Positions 43,367-52,595 of a DNA stretch of 64,000 bases are shown piece after piece (position 1 is the first letter of the stretch; every line of letters starts with the position of its first letter). Below the pieces are notes generated by a model. The model saw only the letters and a list, made by a program, of their open reading frames with translations. It was not told where the DNA came from and made no database searches. A program made the translations under genes and the position numbers. The stretch spans positions 944,710 to 1,008,709 of the forward strand of contig NZ_BMUG01000001.1 in the NCBI RefSeq assembly GCF_014650075.1. The letters run 5' to 3'. This DNA is from Streptomyces microflavus. Lineage in GTDB: Bacteria > Actinomycetota > Actinomycetes > Streptomycetales > Streptomycetaceae.

Positions 43367-43395
43367 GTGTTACCAGCGCGTGACCGGTCGGTCAA
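43367..43395 (-). promoter_or_regulatory. Promoter with palindrome over the -35 box
   Basis: Minus strand: TTGACC, 17 nt, TAACAC. A TGACCG-GT-CGGTCA inverted repeat (43381-43394) overlaps the -35 box and spacer, suggesting a repressor site. It drives the 66-aa gene. Confidence 0.55.
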
Positions 43396-43425
43396 ACACC
43401 AATGAACCCTTCATTCCGGAGCCCC

Positions 43426-43490
43426 GCACGCCGAGGCGGCCCATACGCGTCCCTCACCTGCGGGGAGCGTACGGGCCGCCTCGGACGTGC
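43426..43490 (-). terminator. Terminator of lipA
   Basis: CCGAGGCGGCCC (43431-43442) pairs with 43473-43484, extended inward and outward with one mismatch and one bulge. It starts 32 nt after the lipA stop. Confidence 0.8.
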
Positions 43491-43521
43491 GGTTACTGCT
43501 CGGTGGACCGGGTGAGCGGAC

Positions 43522-44499
43522 TCACACGGCCTGGGCGGTCGGCACGGCGGTGGCGGCCGCGCCGCGCGCCTCCATCGCCTGCTGGAAAAGACGGCCCGCG
43601 CGGTACGAGGAACGCACCAGCGGCCCCGACATCACGCCGGAGTAGCCGATCGCGTCGGCCTCGTCCTTCAGCTCGACGAACTCCATCGGCTTCACCCAGC
43701 GCTCGACCGGGTGGTGCCGCAGGGACGGGCGCAGGTACTGCGTAATCGTGATGAGCTCGCAACCCGCGTCGTACAGGTCCTGGAGCGCCTCGCTGACTTC
43801 CTCGCGGGTCTCGCCCATGCCGAGGATCAGGTTCGACTTGGTCACCAGACCGGCCTCGCGGGCCCGCGTGATGACTTCCAGGGACCGCTCGTAGCGGAAA
43901 CCGGGGCGGATGCGCTTGAAGATGCGCGGCACCGTCTCCACGTTGTGCGCGAGCACCTCGGGGCGCGAGGAGAAGACCTCGGCGAGCTGCTCGGGCTCGG
44001 CGTTGAAGTCGGGGATCAGCAGCTCGACCTTGGTCGCGCCCGCCTCCCGCTCCGCCGTCAGCGTGTGGATCTGGCGGACGGTCTCCGCGTACAGCCAGGA
44101 ACCGCCGTCCTCCAGGTCGTCGCGGGCGACGCCGGTGATGGTGGCGTAGTTCAGGTCCATCTTGACGACGGACTCGCCGACCCGGCGGGGCTCGTCACGG
44201 TCCAGCGCCTGCGGCTTGCCCGTGTCGATCTGGCAGAAGTCGCAGCGCCGCGTGCACTGGTCACCGCCGATGAGGAAGGTGGCCTCGCGGTCCTCCCAGC
44301 ATTCGAAGATGTTGGGGCAGCCCGCCTCCTGGCAGACCGTGTGCAGCCCTTCCCCCTTCACCAGCTGCTGCAGCTGCTTGTACTCGGGGCCCATCTTCGC
44401 CCGCGTTTTGATCCACTCGGGCTTGCGCTCGATGGGGGTCTGGCTGTTCCGGACCTCCAGGCGCAGCATCTTGCGCCCGTCGGGTGCGACAGCGGACAC
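43522..44499 (-). CDS. lipA: Lipoyl synthase
   Basis: A radical-SAM enzyme that inserts two sulfurs into the octanoyl chains on E2 and GcvH. GTG 44499 (325 aa) has GGGGAG upstream, and the conserved N-terminus '[26 protein letters not shown]' follows; a longer frame to 44580 is not supported. The auxiliary cluster motif is C-x4-C-x5-C in '[14 protein letters not shown]', the radical-SAM motif is 'CTRRCDFC', and the C-terminal Ser ligand is in '[11 protein letters not shown]'. lipB lies upstream, and the lipoylated E2 is encoded at 56-58 kb. Confidence 0.97.
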   Translation of the reverse strand: MSAVAPDGRKMLRLEVRNSQTPIERKPEWIKTRAKMGPEYKQLQQLVKGEGLHTVCQEAGCPNIFECWEDREATFLIGGDQCTRRCDFCQIDTGKPQALDRDEPRRVGESVVKMDLNYATITGVARDDLEDGGSWLYAETVRQIHTLTAEREAGATKVELLIPDFNAEPEQLAEVFSSRPEVLAHNVETVPRIFKRIRPGFRYERSLEVITRAREAGLVTKSNLILGMGETREEVSEALQDLYDAGCELITITQYLRPSLRHHPVERWVKPMEFVELKDEADAIGYSGVMSGPLVRSSYRAGRLFQQAMEARGAAATAVPTAQAV

Positions 44500-44661
44500 T
44501 CCGGCACTCCCCTTTGCTTTCTGCTGCGTGGGATTCGCATGGGATTCTTCGGCGAACACCAGGGTACGCCCGTAAATCAAACGCCCTTACGTCTGGCCAA
44601 CCTGCGGCCGACAGGGCCTATTCCCCGGCCGGTGGTGGCGGCCGGAGGCTACTGACCGGTA

Positions 44662-45471
44662 CTACGCCGGGGCCGCGGCCTTCGGCTGCTCGACCACCCG
44701 CGGGGCGAGTTCCGCGTTCTCCAGGATGTCCCGCAGGTGCTTCTCGGCGACCGGCAGCACCTCCTCGATGGTGATCTCCCGGCCCAGCTCGTTGGAGAGC
44801 GAGGTGACCCCTGCGTCGCGGATGCCGCACGGCACGATCTTGTCGAACCAGGTGTTGTCCGGGTTCACGTTGAGTGCGAAGCCGTGCATCGTCACGCCCT
44901 TGGCGACCCGGATCCCGATCGCGGCCAGCTTGCGGTCCTCGCGGCGCTGGCCGGCGTTGGACGGGGCGTACTCCGGGCCGTTCAGCCGCGGGTCGAACTC
45001 CTCGTCCTGGAGCCTGGGGTCGAAGTCCAGCGAGAGCCCGCCGAGCGCGCGGCGCTCCTCGACCGGGTCGCCGAGCACCCAGACCCCGCTGCGGCCCTCG
45101 ACCCGCGAGGTCTCCACCCCGAAGTCGGCGGCCGTACGGATCAGTGCGTCCTCCAGGCGGCGCACGTGCGCGACGACGTCGACCGGACGCGGCAGCTTCT
45201 GGATCGGGTAGCCGACGAGCTGCCCGGGGCCGTGCCAGGTGATCTTGCCGCCCCGGTCCACATCGATGACCGGGGTGCCGTCCAGCGGGCGTTCGCTGTC
45301 GGCGGTACGGCGGCCCGCGGTGTAGACGGGCGGGTGCTCCAGCAGCAGGCAGGTGTCCGGCACCAGGTCCTCGAACCGGGCCGCGTGCACCTCACGCTGC
45401 TTCTGCCAGGCCTCCTGGTACTCGACCGCCTCCGCGCCGAAGCCCAGACGGACGAACCGCAGCTCGCTCAC
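44662..45471 (-). CDS. lipB: Octanoyl-[ACP]:protein octanoyltransferase
   Basis: Transfers octanoate from ACP to lipoyl domains. GTG 45471 (269 aa) has GGGAGG about 9 nt upstream. Motifs: '[15 protein letters not shown]', '[19 protein letters not shown]', 'EGRSGVWV', catalytic Lys in '[22 protein letters not shown]' and catalytic Cys in '[14 protein letters not shown]'. An insertion of about 40 residues ('[31 protein letters not shown]') before the Lys motif makes it longer than the E. coli protein; as I recall, this is usual in streptomycetes. It precedes lipA by 162 nt. Confidence 0.97.
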   Translation of the reverse strand: MSELRFVRLGFGAEAVEYQEAWQKQREVHAARFEDLVPDTCLLLEHPPVYTAGRRTADSERPLDGTPVIDVDRGGKITWHGPGQLVGYPIQKLPRPVDVVAHVRRLEDALIRTAADFGVETSRVEGRSGVWVLGDPVEERRALGGLSLDFDPRLQDEEFDPRLNGPEYAPSNAGQRREDRKLAAIGIRVAKGVTMHGFALNVNPDNTWFDKIVPCGIRDAGVTSLSNELGREITIEEVLPVAEKHLRDILENAELAPRVVEQPKAAAPA

Positions 45472-45762
45472 GACAGATGCCTCCCTATGTCGGGTGCCGT
45501 GTGCCCCAAGGGGTGTCCCCGGGGATGACGGCACCCTGCACTGATCGCGCCCGCAACCACTGTACGACCGCCACCCGGCCGGCCCACCGGCAGGTCGAGA
45601 GCGCATGGGTATCCCGGTCGCCGCCGTCAGCTCGGTTCGCAATCCTCACACGATCGGATGAACGTGGAGCAAAGGGTGTCTCCGACCGCCCCGGCGGACG
45701 CTAAGTTCGCGCCGTTCCCCAGGGGCTGCCCGGGCCCCCGAAGGCAGGAGACCGTACAGCTG

Positions 45763-47535
45763 ATGTCGGAACGACCCCCGCAGCGCACGCCCAACCGCCG
45801 CCTCGCCTCACTCATCGCGGAAGCCGGGTTCTCCCATGCGGGTCTCGCCCGCAGGGTCGATCAGCTCGGCCTCGAACACGGACTGGACCTGCGGTACGAC
45901 AAGACCTCGGTCACCCGCTGGCTGCGGGGACAGCAGCCGCGCGGCACCACCCCAGCCCTGATCGCCGAGGTCTTCACCCGGCGCCTCGGGCGGCGGCTCT
46001 CCGCCCAGGACCTGGGGCTCGACGCCTGCGCGCCGGTCTACGCGGGGCTGGAGTTCGCGGCCACCCCCACCGAGGCCGTCGACATCGTCAGCGGCCTCTG
46101 GCGGAAGGACTCGGGCACCCACACGGAGCTGCGCAAGATCGCCTTCACGCCCGCAGGCCTCGTCGTCCCCAGCCGGGACTGGCTGATCGGCCGCGCCGAC
46201 GAGTGGGTGGCCCGCGACGGCGGGGCGGCCCAGCCGCCCGCCCCGCACCGCAGGGGAGGTGCCGGGGCCGCCGGTGGGGCCCCGGCACCCGGCCGTACGG
46301 ATACACCTGGCCGTACGGATACACCCGGCCGTGCGGAGATGCCCGGCCGTACGGAGACACCCGGCCGGGGTCCGGAGACATCCGGCCGTACGGACGGGGC
46401 CCTGCGCACCGACCTCCGCGGTATGCCCCGCCCCGGCGGAGCCCTGCGCCCGCCGGGACGGCCCGCCCAGCCGGCCGGCCACCCCGTCCCGGCCGCCGCC
46501 CAGCCGTCCGCGACGGACCCGGTGGGCGCGGTCCGCCCCGGGACGGGGCCCCTGCCCGGCGCCGGAGCCTCAGCCGGTACGGAAGCGCTCCCCGTGGTCC
46601 CGCGCCAGCGGCAGACCGAGCGCGGGCCCGGCCAGCGCGTCGGCAGCGGGGATGTCGCGGCGCTGCGCTCGGTCGGCGAGCTCTTCCGCACCCTCGACCA
46701 CGCCTACGGCGGCGGCCACGCCCGCCAGGCCCTCGTGCGGTATCTGGAGCACGAGGCCGAGCCGATGCTCCGCGGGAGTTACGGCGAAGCCACCGGGCGC
46801 CGCCTCTTCGCCGCGGCCGCCGACCTGACCCGGCTGGCCGGCTGGACCTCGTTCGACATCGCCGCCCACGGCCTGGCCCAGCGGTACTTCGTCCAGGCGC
46901 TGCGGCTCGCCCAGGCCGCCGGGGACCGCGGCTACGGGGCGTACGTCCTGATCACCATGAGCCGCCAGGCCGTCTACCTCGGGCACGGCAGGGAGGCCGT
47001 CCAGCTCGCCCGCGTCGCCCAGCAGGGCATCGGCTCCGCCGCCCCGCCCCTCGTCCAGGCCCTGCTGCACTCGGTCGAGGCGCGCGGCCACGGGATCCTC
47101 GGCGAGGCGCGGGCCTGCACCGCCGCGCTGACCCGGGCCGAGCACGCCCTGGAGATCGCGCGCCCCGGGGACGAGGCGCCGGCGTGGGCCCGCCCCTTCG
47201 ACGAGGCCGAGCTCGCGCACGAGCTCGGCCACTGCCACCGCGACCTCCAGCAGTACCGGGCCGCCGCCCAGCACGCGGAGCGCTCGCTCCAGCTGCGCGC
47301 TCCGGCGTACGCCCGCAGCCGGCTGTTCTGCCGGGTGGTGCTCGCCTCCGCCCGGCTGGGCCTCGGCGAGCTGGAACAGGCCTGCCGACTGGGGGCCGAG
47401 GCGGCCCAGCAGGCATCGGAGATGCGCTCGGTCCGGGCCGTCGAGTACGTACGCGCCTTCGAGCGCAGCCTGGAGCCGTACCGGGACGCCGCCCCCGTCC
47501 GCGGCTACCGCGAACGGGTCGCCGCGCTCGGCTGA
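45763..47535 (+). CDS. NsdA-like regulator with TPR-type helices
   Basis: Start placed at ATG 45763 (590 aa); AGGAG is 13 nt upstream, which is long, and an ATG at 45658 is an alternative. The N-terminal HTH-like part reads 'NRRLASLIAEAGFSHAGLARRVDQLG', with 'DKTSVTRWLRGQQPRGTTPALIAEVFTRRLGRRLSAQDLGL'. A Pro/Gly/Thr-rich repeat linker (about 177-210) leads to a C-terminal TPR-like region ('GRRLFAAAADLTRLAGWTSFDIAAHGLAQRYFVQALRLAQAAGDRGYGAYVLITMSRQAVYLGHGREAVQLARVA'). This architecture is that of NsdA and relatives, regulators of sporulation and antibiotic production. It is divergent from lipB. Confidence 0.85.
   Translation: MSERPPQRTPNRRLASLIAEAGFSHAGLARRVDQLGLEHGLDLRYDKTSVTRWLRGQQPRGTTPALIAEVFTRRLGRRLSAQDLGLDACAPVYAGLEFAATPTEAVDIVSGLWRKDSGTHTELRKIAFTPAGLVVPSRDWLIGRADEWVARDGGAAQPPAPHRRGGAGAAGGAPAPGRTDTPGRTDTPGRAEMPGRTETPGRGPETSGRTDGALRTDLRGMPRPGGALRPPGRPAQPAGHPVPAAAQPSATDPVGAVRPGTGPLPGAGASAGTEALPVVPRQRQTERGPGQRVGSGDVAALRSVGELFRTLDHAYGGGHARQALVRYLEHEAEPMLRGSYGEATGRRLFAAAADLTRLAGWTSFDIAAHGLAQRYFVQALRLAQAAGDRGYGAYVLITMSRQAVYLGHGREAVQLARVAQQGIGSAAPPLVQALLHSVEARGHGILGEARACTAALTRAEHALEIARPGDEAPAWARPFDEAELAHELGHCHRDLQQYRAAAQHAERSLQLRAPAYARSRLFCRVVLASARLGLGELEQACRLGAEAAQQASEMRSVRAVEYVRAFERSLEPYRDAAPVRGYRERVAALG
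46291..46395. repeat. 18-bp in-frame tandem repeats in the regulator linker
   Basis: Four 18-bp units (GGCCGTACGGATACACCC and variants, 46291-46362), one 21-bp unit and a partial copy encode GRTDTP-type hexapeptides. Length probably varies between strains. Confidence 0.85.
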
Positions 47536-47540
47536 CTGTC

Positions 47541-47578
47541 GCGCGGGCTCCATAGCCGACAGACCGTGGAGCCCGCGC
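47541..47578. terminator. Bidirectional terminator, 12-bp stem
   Basis: GCGCGGGCTCCA (47541-47552) pairs with 47567-47578 around a 14-nt loop, between two convergent genes. Confidence 0.8.
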
Positions 47579-47583
47579 ACGCC

Positions 47584-49050
47584 CTACGCCGCCTCCGGCA
47601 GCCCCACGCCCCCCAGATGCGCCGGTGCCACTCCCAGGTCCGTCAGGATCGCCTCGGCCGCCCGGCGCCCCGAGTGCAGCGCGCCCTGGACGCTGCTGGT
47701 GTCCCGGTGGTCGCCGCAGACGTACAGCCCGGCCAGCACCCGCACCGGCCGGCGCGGGTCGTGCGGGGCCTCCATCGCGGGCACCGCCTCCGGGTCGTGG
47801 TGGGCGGCCAGCAGCTCCCAGTCGTCCGTCGGGGTCCCGTACAGCGCCGCCAGATGCGTGCGTACGGAACGGTCCAGGTCCGGCGGCGGGGTGCCGAGCA
47901 CCGTCGAGGTGATCAGCGTCCGGCCCTCCGGCGCGCGCGAGGGATCCACCTCGCTCATCACCGCCGTGTACGCCACCGGACCCGCCCGGTCGCCGTCCAG
48001 CACCAGCGACCTGCCGGTCGGCGGCGGCGCGGGCGCCGTGTGGTGAAGGACCGTCACCGGGCGGAAGGCCGGCACCCGCAGCCCCGGCAGCAGCTCGGCC
48101 GCAGCCCCGGCGCCGGTCGCCAGGAGCAGCGAACGGCACCCCAGTTCGCCATGTTCCTTCGTGCGTACGGTGGTGATGTCGGCGGCCGTGACATGCACCC
48201 CGGTCCGTACCGTGCCGGGCGGCAGCGAGGCCGCCAGCAGATCCGGCAGCGTCCCCGAACCCCCCGCCGGGACGCAGAGCCCGCCCCGCGCGTAGTCCCG
48301 CAGCGCCAGATCCGCGCACCGGCTCGACGTGGTGAGGCCGGGGTCTCCGAGCAGCGCGGAGAGCAGTGGGCGCAGGACGGCGTCGACCGTACGGGCGGGC
48401 ATCTGGCCCGCCGTCAGGGCCGCGAGCGCCGTCCGCTCGGGGCGGGCCAGGAGCCGGGCCGTCGGGGTGGCGGCCAGCCGGGAGAGCGCGGCGCCGAGCC
48501 GGGCCCGGTCGATCGCATCGGAGACCGTGCCGCTGCTCCTGAGGCCGGTGGTCCTGAGCCCTGTGCCTATGAGCCCGGTGCCTTTGAGTCCCGCTCCCTT
48601 GAGGCTTGCGCCTTTGAGTCCTGCGTTCCTGGCGCCGAGGCCGGCCCGCGACACGGTCCGCAGTTGGTCCCCGTACCCGCCCGGCGCGAGCTGGGGGGCG
48701 CTCGACCGGGTGCGTACGGCCCTGAGTGCGCCCCTCGCGCTCCGTATGTCGCCGGTGCGATGGCGGCGGCCGTCACTGTGCACCAGCACCCCGGGCGCGA
48801 ACTCCCGCAGCTCCGGGGTGCCGAGCCCCGGGGTGGTGGTCAGCTCAGGCCAGGAGGTGCAGAGCAGGGGGCCGAGCTGGTCGAGACGGAAGCCGTCCAC
48901 CTCATGGGTGGTGAGCCGGCCGCCCACGGTGGAGGCCGCCTCCAGGACACTGACGCCGACTCCGGCGCCGGTCAGCAGATGGGCCGCTGAGAGGCCGGCG
49001 ATCCCGGCCCCGATGATGATCACGTCCGCGTGGTGTGCCGTGCTGCGCAC
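47584..49050 (-). CDS. FAD-dependent amine oxidase/phytoene desaturase-like flavoprotein
   Basis: GTG 49050 has GGGGAGGGG 5 nt upstream; 488 aa. N-terminal dinucleotide fold 'DVIIIGAGIAGLSAAHLLTGAGVGVSVLEAASTVGGRL' with the following 'DGFRLDQLGPLLCTSWPEL', and C-terminal FAD-closing 'LYVCGDHRDTSSVQGALHSGRRAAEAIL'. It resembles the NAD(P)-binding protoporphyrinogen oxidase/amine oxidase group. Between about residues 141 and 172 it carries a run of Gly-Leu pentapeptides (AGLKG, TGLIG, TGLRT) encoded by 15-bp DNA repeats, which most relatives would lack. Substrate unknown. Confidence 0.85.
   Translation of the reverse strand: MRSTAHHADVIIIGAGIAGLSAAHLLTGAGVGVSVLEAASTVGGRLTTHEVDGFRLDQLGPLLCTSWPELTTTPGLGTPELREFAPGVLVHSDGRRHRTGDIRSARGALRAVRTRSSAPQLAPGGYGDQLRTVSRAGLGARNAGLKGASLKGAGLKGTGLIGTGLRTTGLRSSGTVSDAIDRARLGAALSRLAATPTARLLARPERTALAALTAGQMPARTVDAVLRPLLSALLGDPGLTTSSRCADLALRDYARGGLCVPAGGSGTLPDLLAASLPPGTVRTGVHVTAADITTVRTKEHGELGCRSLLLATGAGAAAELLPGLRVPAFRPVTVLHHTAPAPPPTGRSLVLDGDRAGPVAYTAVMSEVDPSRAPEGRTLITSTVLGTPPPDLDRSVRTHLAALYGTPTDDWELLAAHHDPEAVPAMEAPHDPRRPVRVLAGLYVCGDHRDTSSVQGALHSGRRAAEAILTDLGVAPAHLGGVGLPEAA
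48536..48625. repeat. Six 15-bp in-frame repeats inside the flavoprotein gene
   Basis: Consecutive 15-bp units such as CCTTTGAGTCCCGCT, CCCTTGAGGCTTGCG and CCTTTGAGTCCTGCG encode the [AST]-G-L-[KR]-x pentapeptide run. Base composition is less GC-rich than the flanking codons, with many T at third positions on the plus strand. Confidence 0.85.
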
Positions 49051-49244
49051 AAGCCCCTCCCCGAGTCGGTGCGACTGGTGGGGGCTTCTTGCCCCCAACA
49101 GGTCCCCGGAATGCCGGAGTTCGCATCGAGGCTAGGAGGATGGCTGATACTGCATCAGACGCGCGTGCCCGGGGGCACCGGGGCACGGGGTCGCACACGT
49201 CACAGCCGCGTGGCAGCCGTGTGGCCGCCGCGTGCGGGTGCGGC

Positions 49245-50144
49245 TCAGCGCAGCGCCGCGCGGATCGCCGCGTCGACGCCGGGGAAGGCGAACGAGAAGC
49301 CGGAGTCCAGCAGTTGCCCGGGGATCACCCGCTGGCTGCCCAGCACATCGCCGGCGAACTCCCCGAGCGCGACCCGCAGGGCGGGCGCGGGAGCGGTGAA
49401 CAGGGTCGGGCGGCGCAGCACGCGGCCCATCGCGGCCGTCACCTCGGCGTTGGTGACCGGGTCGGGCCCGGTCAGGTTCACCGGGCCGGTCAGCGACTCG
49501 GTGTCCAGGATGTGGCGCAGGGCCGAGACATGGTCGTGCAGCGCGATGAAGCTCCAGTACTGGCGGCCGTTGCCCAGCCGCCCGCCCAGCCCCGCCTTGA
49601 ACAGGGGGAACATCCGCCCCCACGCCCCACCCTCGCGGGCCACCACCAGTCCGGTGCGGGCGTGCACCGTACGGATGCCCCGCTCCTCGGCGGCGGCCGT
49701 CGCGGCCTCCCACTCCTCGCACACGGAGGGCAGGAAGCCGTCACCGGGCGGCGCGGTCTCGTCCACGGCGCGGTCTCCCGTATCGCCGTAGAAGCCGATG
49801 GCCGACCCGGAGAGCAGCACCTTCGGCGGGGTGTCGAGGGAGGCGACGGCCTCGGCGATCGCGGCGGTGCCCAGCACCCGGCTCTCGCGGATCTCCCGCT
49901 TGTAGTCGTCGGTCCAGCGGTGGTCGCCGACCCCGGCCCCGGCGAGGTGGACGACCGCGTCGCAGCCCACCAGACCGGCCACGTCCACATGACCCCGCTT
50001 GGGGTCCCATTCCACCTCGTCCCCGGACCTGGCGGGCCGCCGCACCAGGCGGGCCACTTCGTGCCCGTCGGCGCGCAGCGAGCGCACGAGCGCCGCTCCG
50101 ATGAGTCCGGACGATCCAGTGACGGCGATACGGGAGGTCGGCAT
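49245..50144 (-). CDS. TIGR01777-family NAD-dependent epimerase/SDR protein
   Basis: A 299-aa extended SDR of the SDR39U1/YfcH type. 'RIAVTGSSGLIGAALVRSLRADGHEVARLVRR' is the cofactor fold, followed by 'CDAVVHLAGAGVGDHRWTDDYKREIRESRVLGTAAIAEAV', 'LLSGSAIGFYGDTGDRAVDE' and the C-terminal DUF1731 part ('RRPTLFTAPAPALRVALGEFAGDVLGSQRVIPGQLLDSGFSFAFP'). ATG 50144 has AGGATGG upstream. Substrate unknown; relatives are linked to cell division or envelope functions. Confidence 0.93.
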   Translation of the reverse strand: MPTSRIAVTGSSGLIGAALVRSLRADGHEVARLVRRPARSGDEVEWDPKRGHVDVAGLVGCDAVVHLAGAGVGDHRWTDDYKREIRESRVLGTAAIAEAVASLDTPPKVLLSGSAIGFYGDTGDRAVDETAPPGDGFLPSVCEEWEAATAAAEERGIRTVHARTGLVVAREGGAWGRMFPLFKAGLGGRLGNGRQYWSFIALHDHVSALRHILDTESLTGPVNLTGPDPVTNAEVTAAMGRVLRRPTLFTAPAPALRVALGEFAGDVLGSQRVIPGQLLDSGFSFAFPGVDAAIRAALR

Positions 50145-50240
50145 GGTGCCATCCTGCCCCAAGGATTGGGGGAAACACGGCAGTGGATACGGGGGAAAAC
50201 ACCATGGAGTGCGAAGAACCCGGCATGGGACAGTGACGGC

Positions 50241-50798
50241 ATGTCCGCAACCACCACCCTCCACTCCGTCTCCGTCCGCCCGGCCCTGTCCGCCGACGAG
50301 GAAGCGCTCGGTGAGCTCGACCGGGCCACCTGGTCGACGCTCCACGCGGTGATGCCCCGGCCCCGGCCTCCGTACGACCCCTTCTTCGACGAGCGGCACC
50401 GGCCCGAGGACTTCCTGGTGGCCGAGGCCGCGACGGAAGCCGTGACGGAGGCCGGGGCCCCGGACGGTTCCGGCGGGACGCGTATCGCCGGGTACATACG
50501 CCTGGTCCCGCCCACCCCGCTCGCCTGCAACGCCCATGTGCGCCAGATACAGGGCCTCGCCGTGGCGGCCTGGGCGCGCGGGGCCGGTGTCGGACGGACC
50601 CTGCTGCGGGCCGCGTGCGCCGAGGCGAGGCGCCAGGGCGCCAACCGGATCACGCTGCGGGTGCTCGGGCACAACACCCCCGCCCGGGCGCTCTACGCCT
50701 CCGAGGGGTTCGCCGTGGAAGGGGTGCTGAGCGGGGAGTTCTTCCTGCACGGGCGCTATGTCGACGACGTGCTGATGGGGCGCTCGCTGGCCCCCTGA
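50241..50798 (+). CDS. GNAT-family N-acetyltransferase
   Basis: A 185-aa protein starting at ATG 50241, divergent from the SDR gene. Acetyl-CoA-binding motif: 'IQGLAVAAWARGAGVGRTLLRAACAEARRQGANRITLRVLGHNTPARALYASEGFAVEGVLSGEFFLHGRYVDDVLMGRSL'. An Ala/Thr-rich insert ('EAATEAVTEAGAPDGSGG') sits near residue 70. Upstream plus-strand frame is shadow of the SDR gene. No ribosome binding site is obvious; GACAGT lies 6 nt upstream. Confidence 0.9.
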   Translation: MSATTTLHSVSVRPALSADEEALGELDRATWSTLHAVMPRPRPPYDPFFDERHRPEDFLVAEAATEAVTEAGAPDGSGGTRIAGYIRLVPPTPLACNAHVRQIQGLAVAAWARGAGVGRTLLRAACAEARRQGANRITLRVLGHNTPARALYASEGFAVEGVLSGEFFLHGRYVDDVLMGRSLAP

Positions 50799-50861
50799 CT
50801 GCCGTCGGCTTCCTGACCGCCGGTGGCCCCTGACCGCGGGTGGCCCCTGACCGCCTGGGGC

Positions 50862-51383
50862 TCAGCGCGGTGCGAAGCGGTCCGAGAGGTCCGGGTAGCG
50901 GGCGGCCAGTGCGCCCTCGTCCTCGAAGTCGACCGGGGTCCCCAGCGGCTCGGTGGGCTGCGGCGGCAGTCCCAGATCGGGCGCGACCACACCCGTGAGC
51001 TGCTCGTACGCCTCGTCGGCCGCGTAGCCCAGCTCCTCGCCGTCCCCGTCGATCTCCTCGTCGAAGTCGTCCAGCAGCTCGGCCAGACCGTCCGGGTCGT
51101 GCAGCGCGCCCTCGAAGACCTCCCGGCCCTGGCCGATCAGCCAGCACCGGAAGTAGTCGAAGGCGTCGTCGCTCGCCCCGCCGAGCAGCACGGCGGCCGC
51201 GCCCCACAGGTCCCAGCGGTAGGCGCGGTTGTAGCGGGCCTCGAAGTGCCGGGCGAAGTCCAGCACGGAATCGGGGTCGAGCTGCACCAGCCGTTCCACG
51301 AGCAGATCGGCCTGCTCCTCGGGGTCGCCATCGGCGGCCTCGCGGGTGCTGTCGATGATCTCCCAGAATTCCGTCTCGTCCAT
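50862..51383 (-). CDS. DUF4240 protein
   Basis: A 173-aa acidic soluble protein: 'MDETEFWEIIDSTREAADGDPEEQADLLVERLVQLDPDSVLDFARHFEARYNRAYRWDLWGAAAVLLGGASDDAFDYFRCWLIGQGREVFEGAL' is the DUF4240 signature. The C-terminal part is conserved-looking and acidic. In this family such proteins are often small immunity-like or housekeeping orphans; function unknown. ATG 51383, GTG one codon earlier is possible. It converges on the GNAT gene. Confidence 0.9.
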   Translation of the reverse strand: MDETEFWEIIDSTREAADGDPEEQADLLVERLVQLDPDSVLDFARHFEARYNRAYRWDLWGAAAVLLGGASDDAFDYFRCWLIGQGREVFEGALHDPDGLAELLDDFDEEIDGDGEELGYAADEAYEQLTGVVAPDLGLPPQPTEPLGTPVDFEDEGALAARYPDLSDRFAPR

Positions 51384-51445
51384 CACGGGTCCAGCATCCA
51401 GCCTGCCGGGACCCCCCGCACGCCCAGACGGCGAAAAGAAGCCTT

Positions 51446-52429
51446 TCAGCGATACAGATCACTCAGGCGTTCGACCGCCCCGGCGAACCGGCTCCGCAGC
51501 TCCTCCGGTGCCACGACCTCCAACTCGGGACCCAGCGAAAGGAGCTGGCCGTAGGCGACGTCCAGTGACTCCACGGGAAGGGTGACCGTGCGCCACCCGT
51601 CCGGACCGGCGGGAGGGGCCTTCGCGAGGGCCTCCGCGGCGGCCGCCCGGTCCCCGGTGTACGAGAGCTGCCGGGCACCGCTCTCGGACACCCGTACGGT
51701 CACCTCGGTACGCAGGAGTGACCGGGCGAACTCGGCGGCCCGTGCCTCCCAGAACGCGGGCAGGTCGAAGGTCTCGTCCCGCTCGAAGCGCTCGTCGGCC
51801 GGCTCCACCGAGGTGAACCGGTCGATCCGGTAGACCCGGAAGTCGTCCGTGACCTCGGCGCACAGGTACCAGACCCCGGCCTTGAGGACGAGGCCGTACG
51901 GAGCGAGCTCCCGCGCCACCTCCGTACGCCGGTGCTCGCGGCCCCCGCCCTTGCGGTAGCGGACCCGCAGCAGGCGGTCGTCCCAGACGGCGTCGGCGAC
52001 GACGGGCAGCAGCCCGGGGGGCTCCGGCTCGTGGTACCAGGAAGGGGCGTCCAGGTGGAAGCGCCGGGCGGCCGAGGCCGAGGCGTCACGCAGGGAGGGC
52101 AGCAGCGCGGCCGACACCTTGAGGCGGGCCGCCGACGCCGCGTCCTCCAGCCCCATCTCGCGCAGCGCGGAGGGCAGCCCGGAGAGGAACAGCGCCTCCG
52201 CCTCGCCCCGGTCCAGGCCGGTCAGCCGGGTGCGGTAGCCGCCGACGAGCCGGTAGCCGCCCGCCCGGCCGCGCTCCGCCCACACCGGGACGCCGGCCTC
52301 GGAGAGCGCCTGTGCGTCCCGGGTGACCGTACGCTCCGACACCTCCAGCTCCGCCGCCAGCTCGGCGCCGGTCATCGCGGGGCGGGACTGCAGGAGCAGC
52401 ACCATCTTGATCAGCCGGGCAGCACGCAT
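51446..52429 (-). CDS. YafY/WYL-domain transcriptional regulator
   Basis: A 327-aa protein starting at ATG 52429. N-terminal HTH_11 ('RAARLIKMVLLLQSRPAMTGAELAAELEVSERTVTRDAQALSEAGVPVWAERGRAGGYRL'), then a WYL domain (about 140-210: 'LLRVRYRKGGGREHRRTEVARELAPYGLVLKAGVWYLCAEVTDDFRVYRIDRFTSVEP') and a WCX C-terminal extension ('PVESLDVAYGQLLSLGPELEVVAPEELRSRF'). WYL proteins sense nucleic acids or other ligands. CACAAT lies 6 nt before the ATG, so the message may be leaderless. Target unknown. Confidence 0.93.
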   Translation of the reverse strand: MRAARLIKMVLLLQSRPAMTGAELAAELEVSERTVTRDAQALSEAGVPVWAERGRAGGYRLVGGYRTRLTGLDRGEAEALFLSGLPSALREMGLEDAASAARLKVSAALLPSLRDASASAARRFHLDAPSWYHEPEPPGLLPVVADAVWDDRLLRVRYRKGGGREHRRTEVARELAPYGLVLKAGVWYLCAEVTDDFRVYRIDRFTSVEPADERFERDETFDLPAFWEARAAEFARSLLRTEVTVRVSESGARQLSYTGDRAAAAEALAKAPPAGPDGWRTVTLPVESLDVAYGQLLSLGPELEVVAPEELRSRFAGAVERLSDLYR

Positions 52430-52520
52430 GCGCCCATTGTGGCGGCAGCGAAAACCCCCGGCCGCCCACGCCGTGACGTCCGGGCCGCGTATGCCGTGCC
52501 CCCCGGCCGCCCACGCCGAA

Positions 52521-52578
52521 ACCCCCGGCCGCCGGGGCGGAAGCGCTGTCGGGCACTTCCGCCCCGACGACCGGGGGT
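52521..52578 (-). terminator. Nested terminator of aceE
   Basis: Inner 11-bp stem (52533-52543 with 52556-52566) inside an outer ACCCCCGG/CCGGGGGT stem (52521-52528 with 52571-52578). It starts 18 nt after the aceE stop. Confidence 0.8.
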
Positions 52579-52595
52579 CGGGTCGGGCCGGTGGC

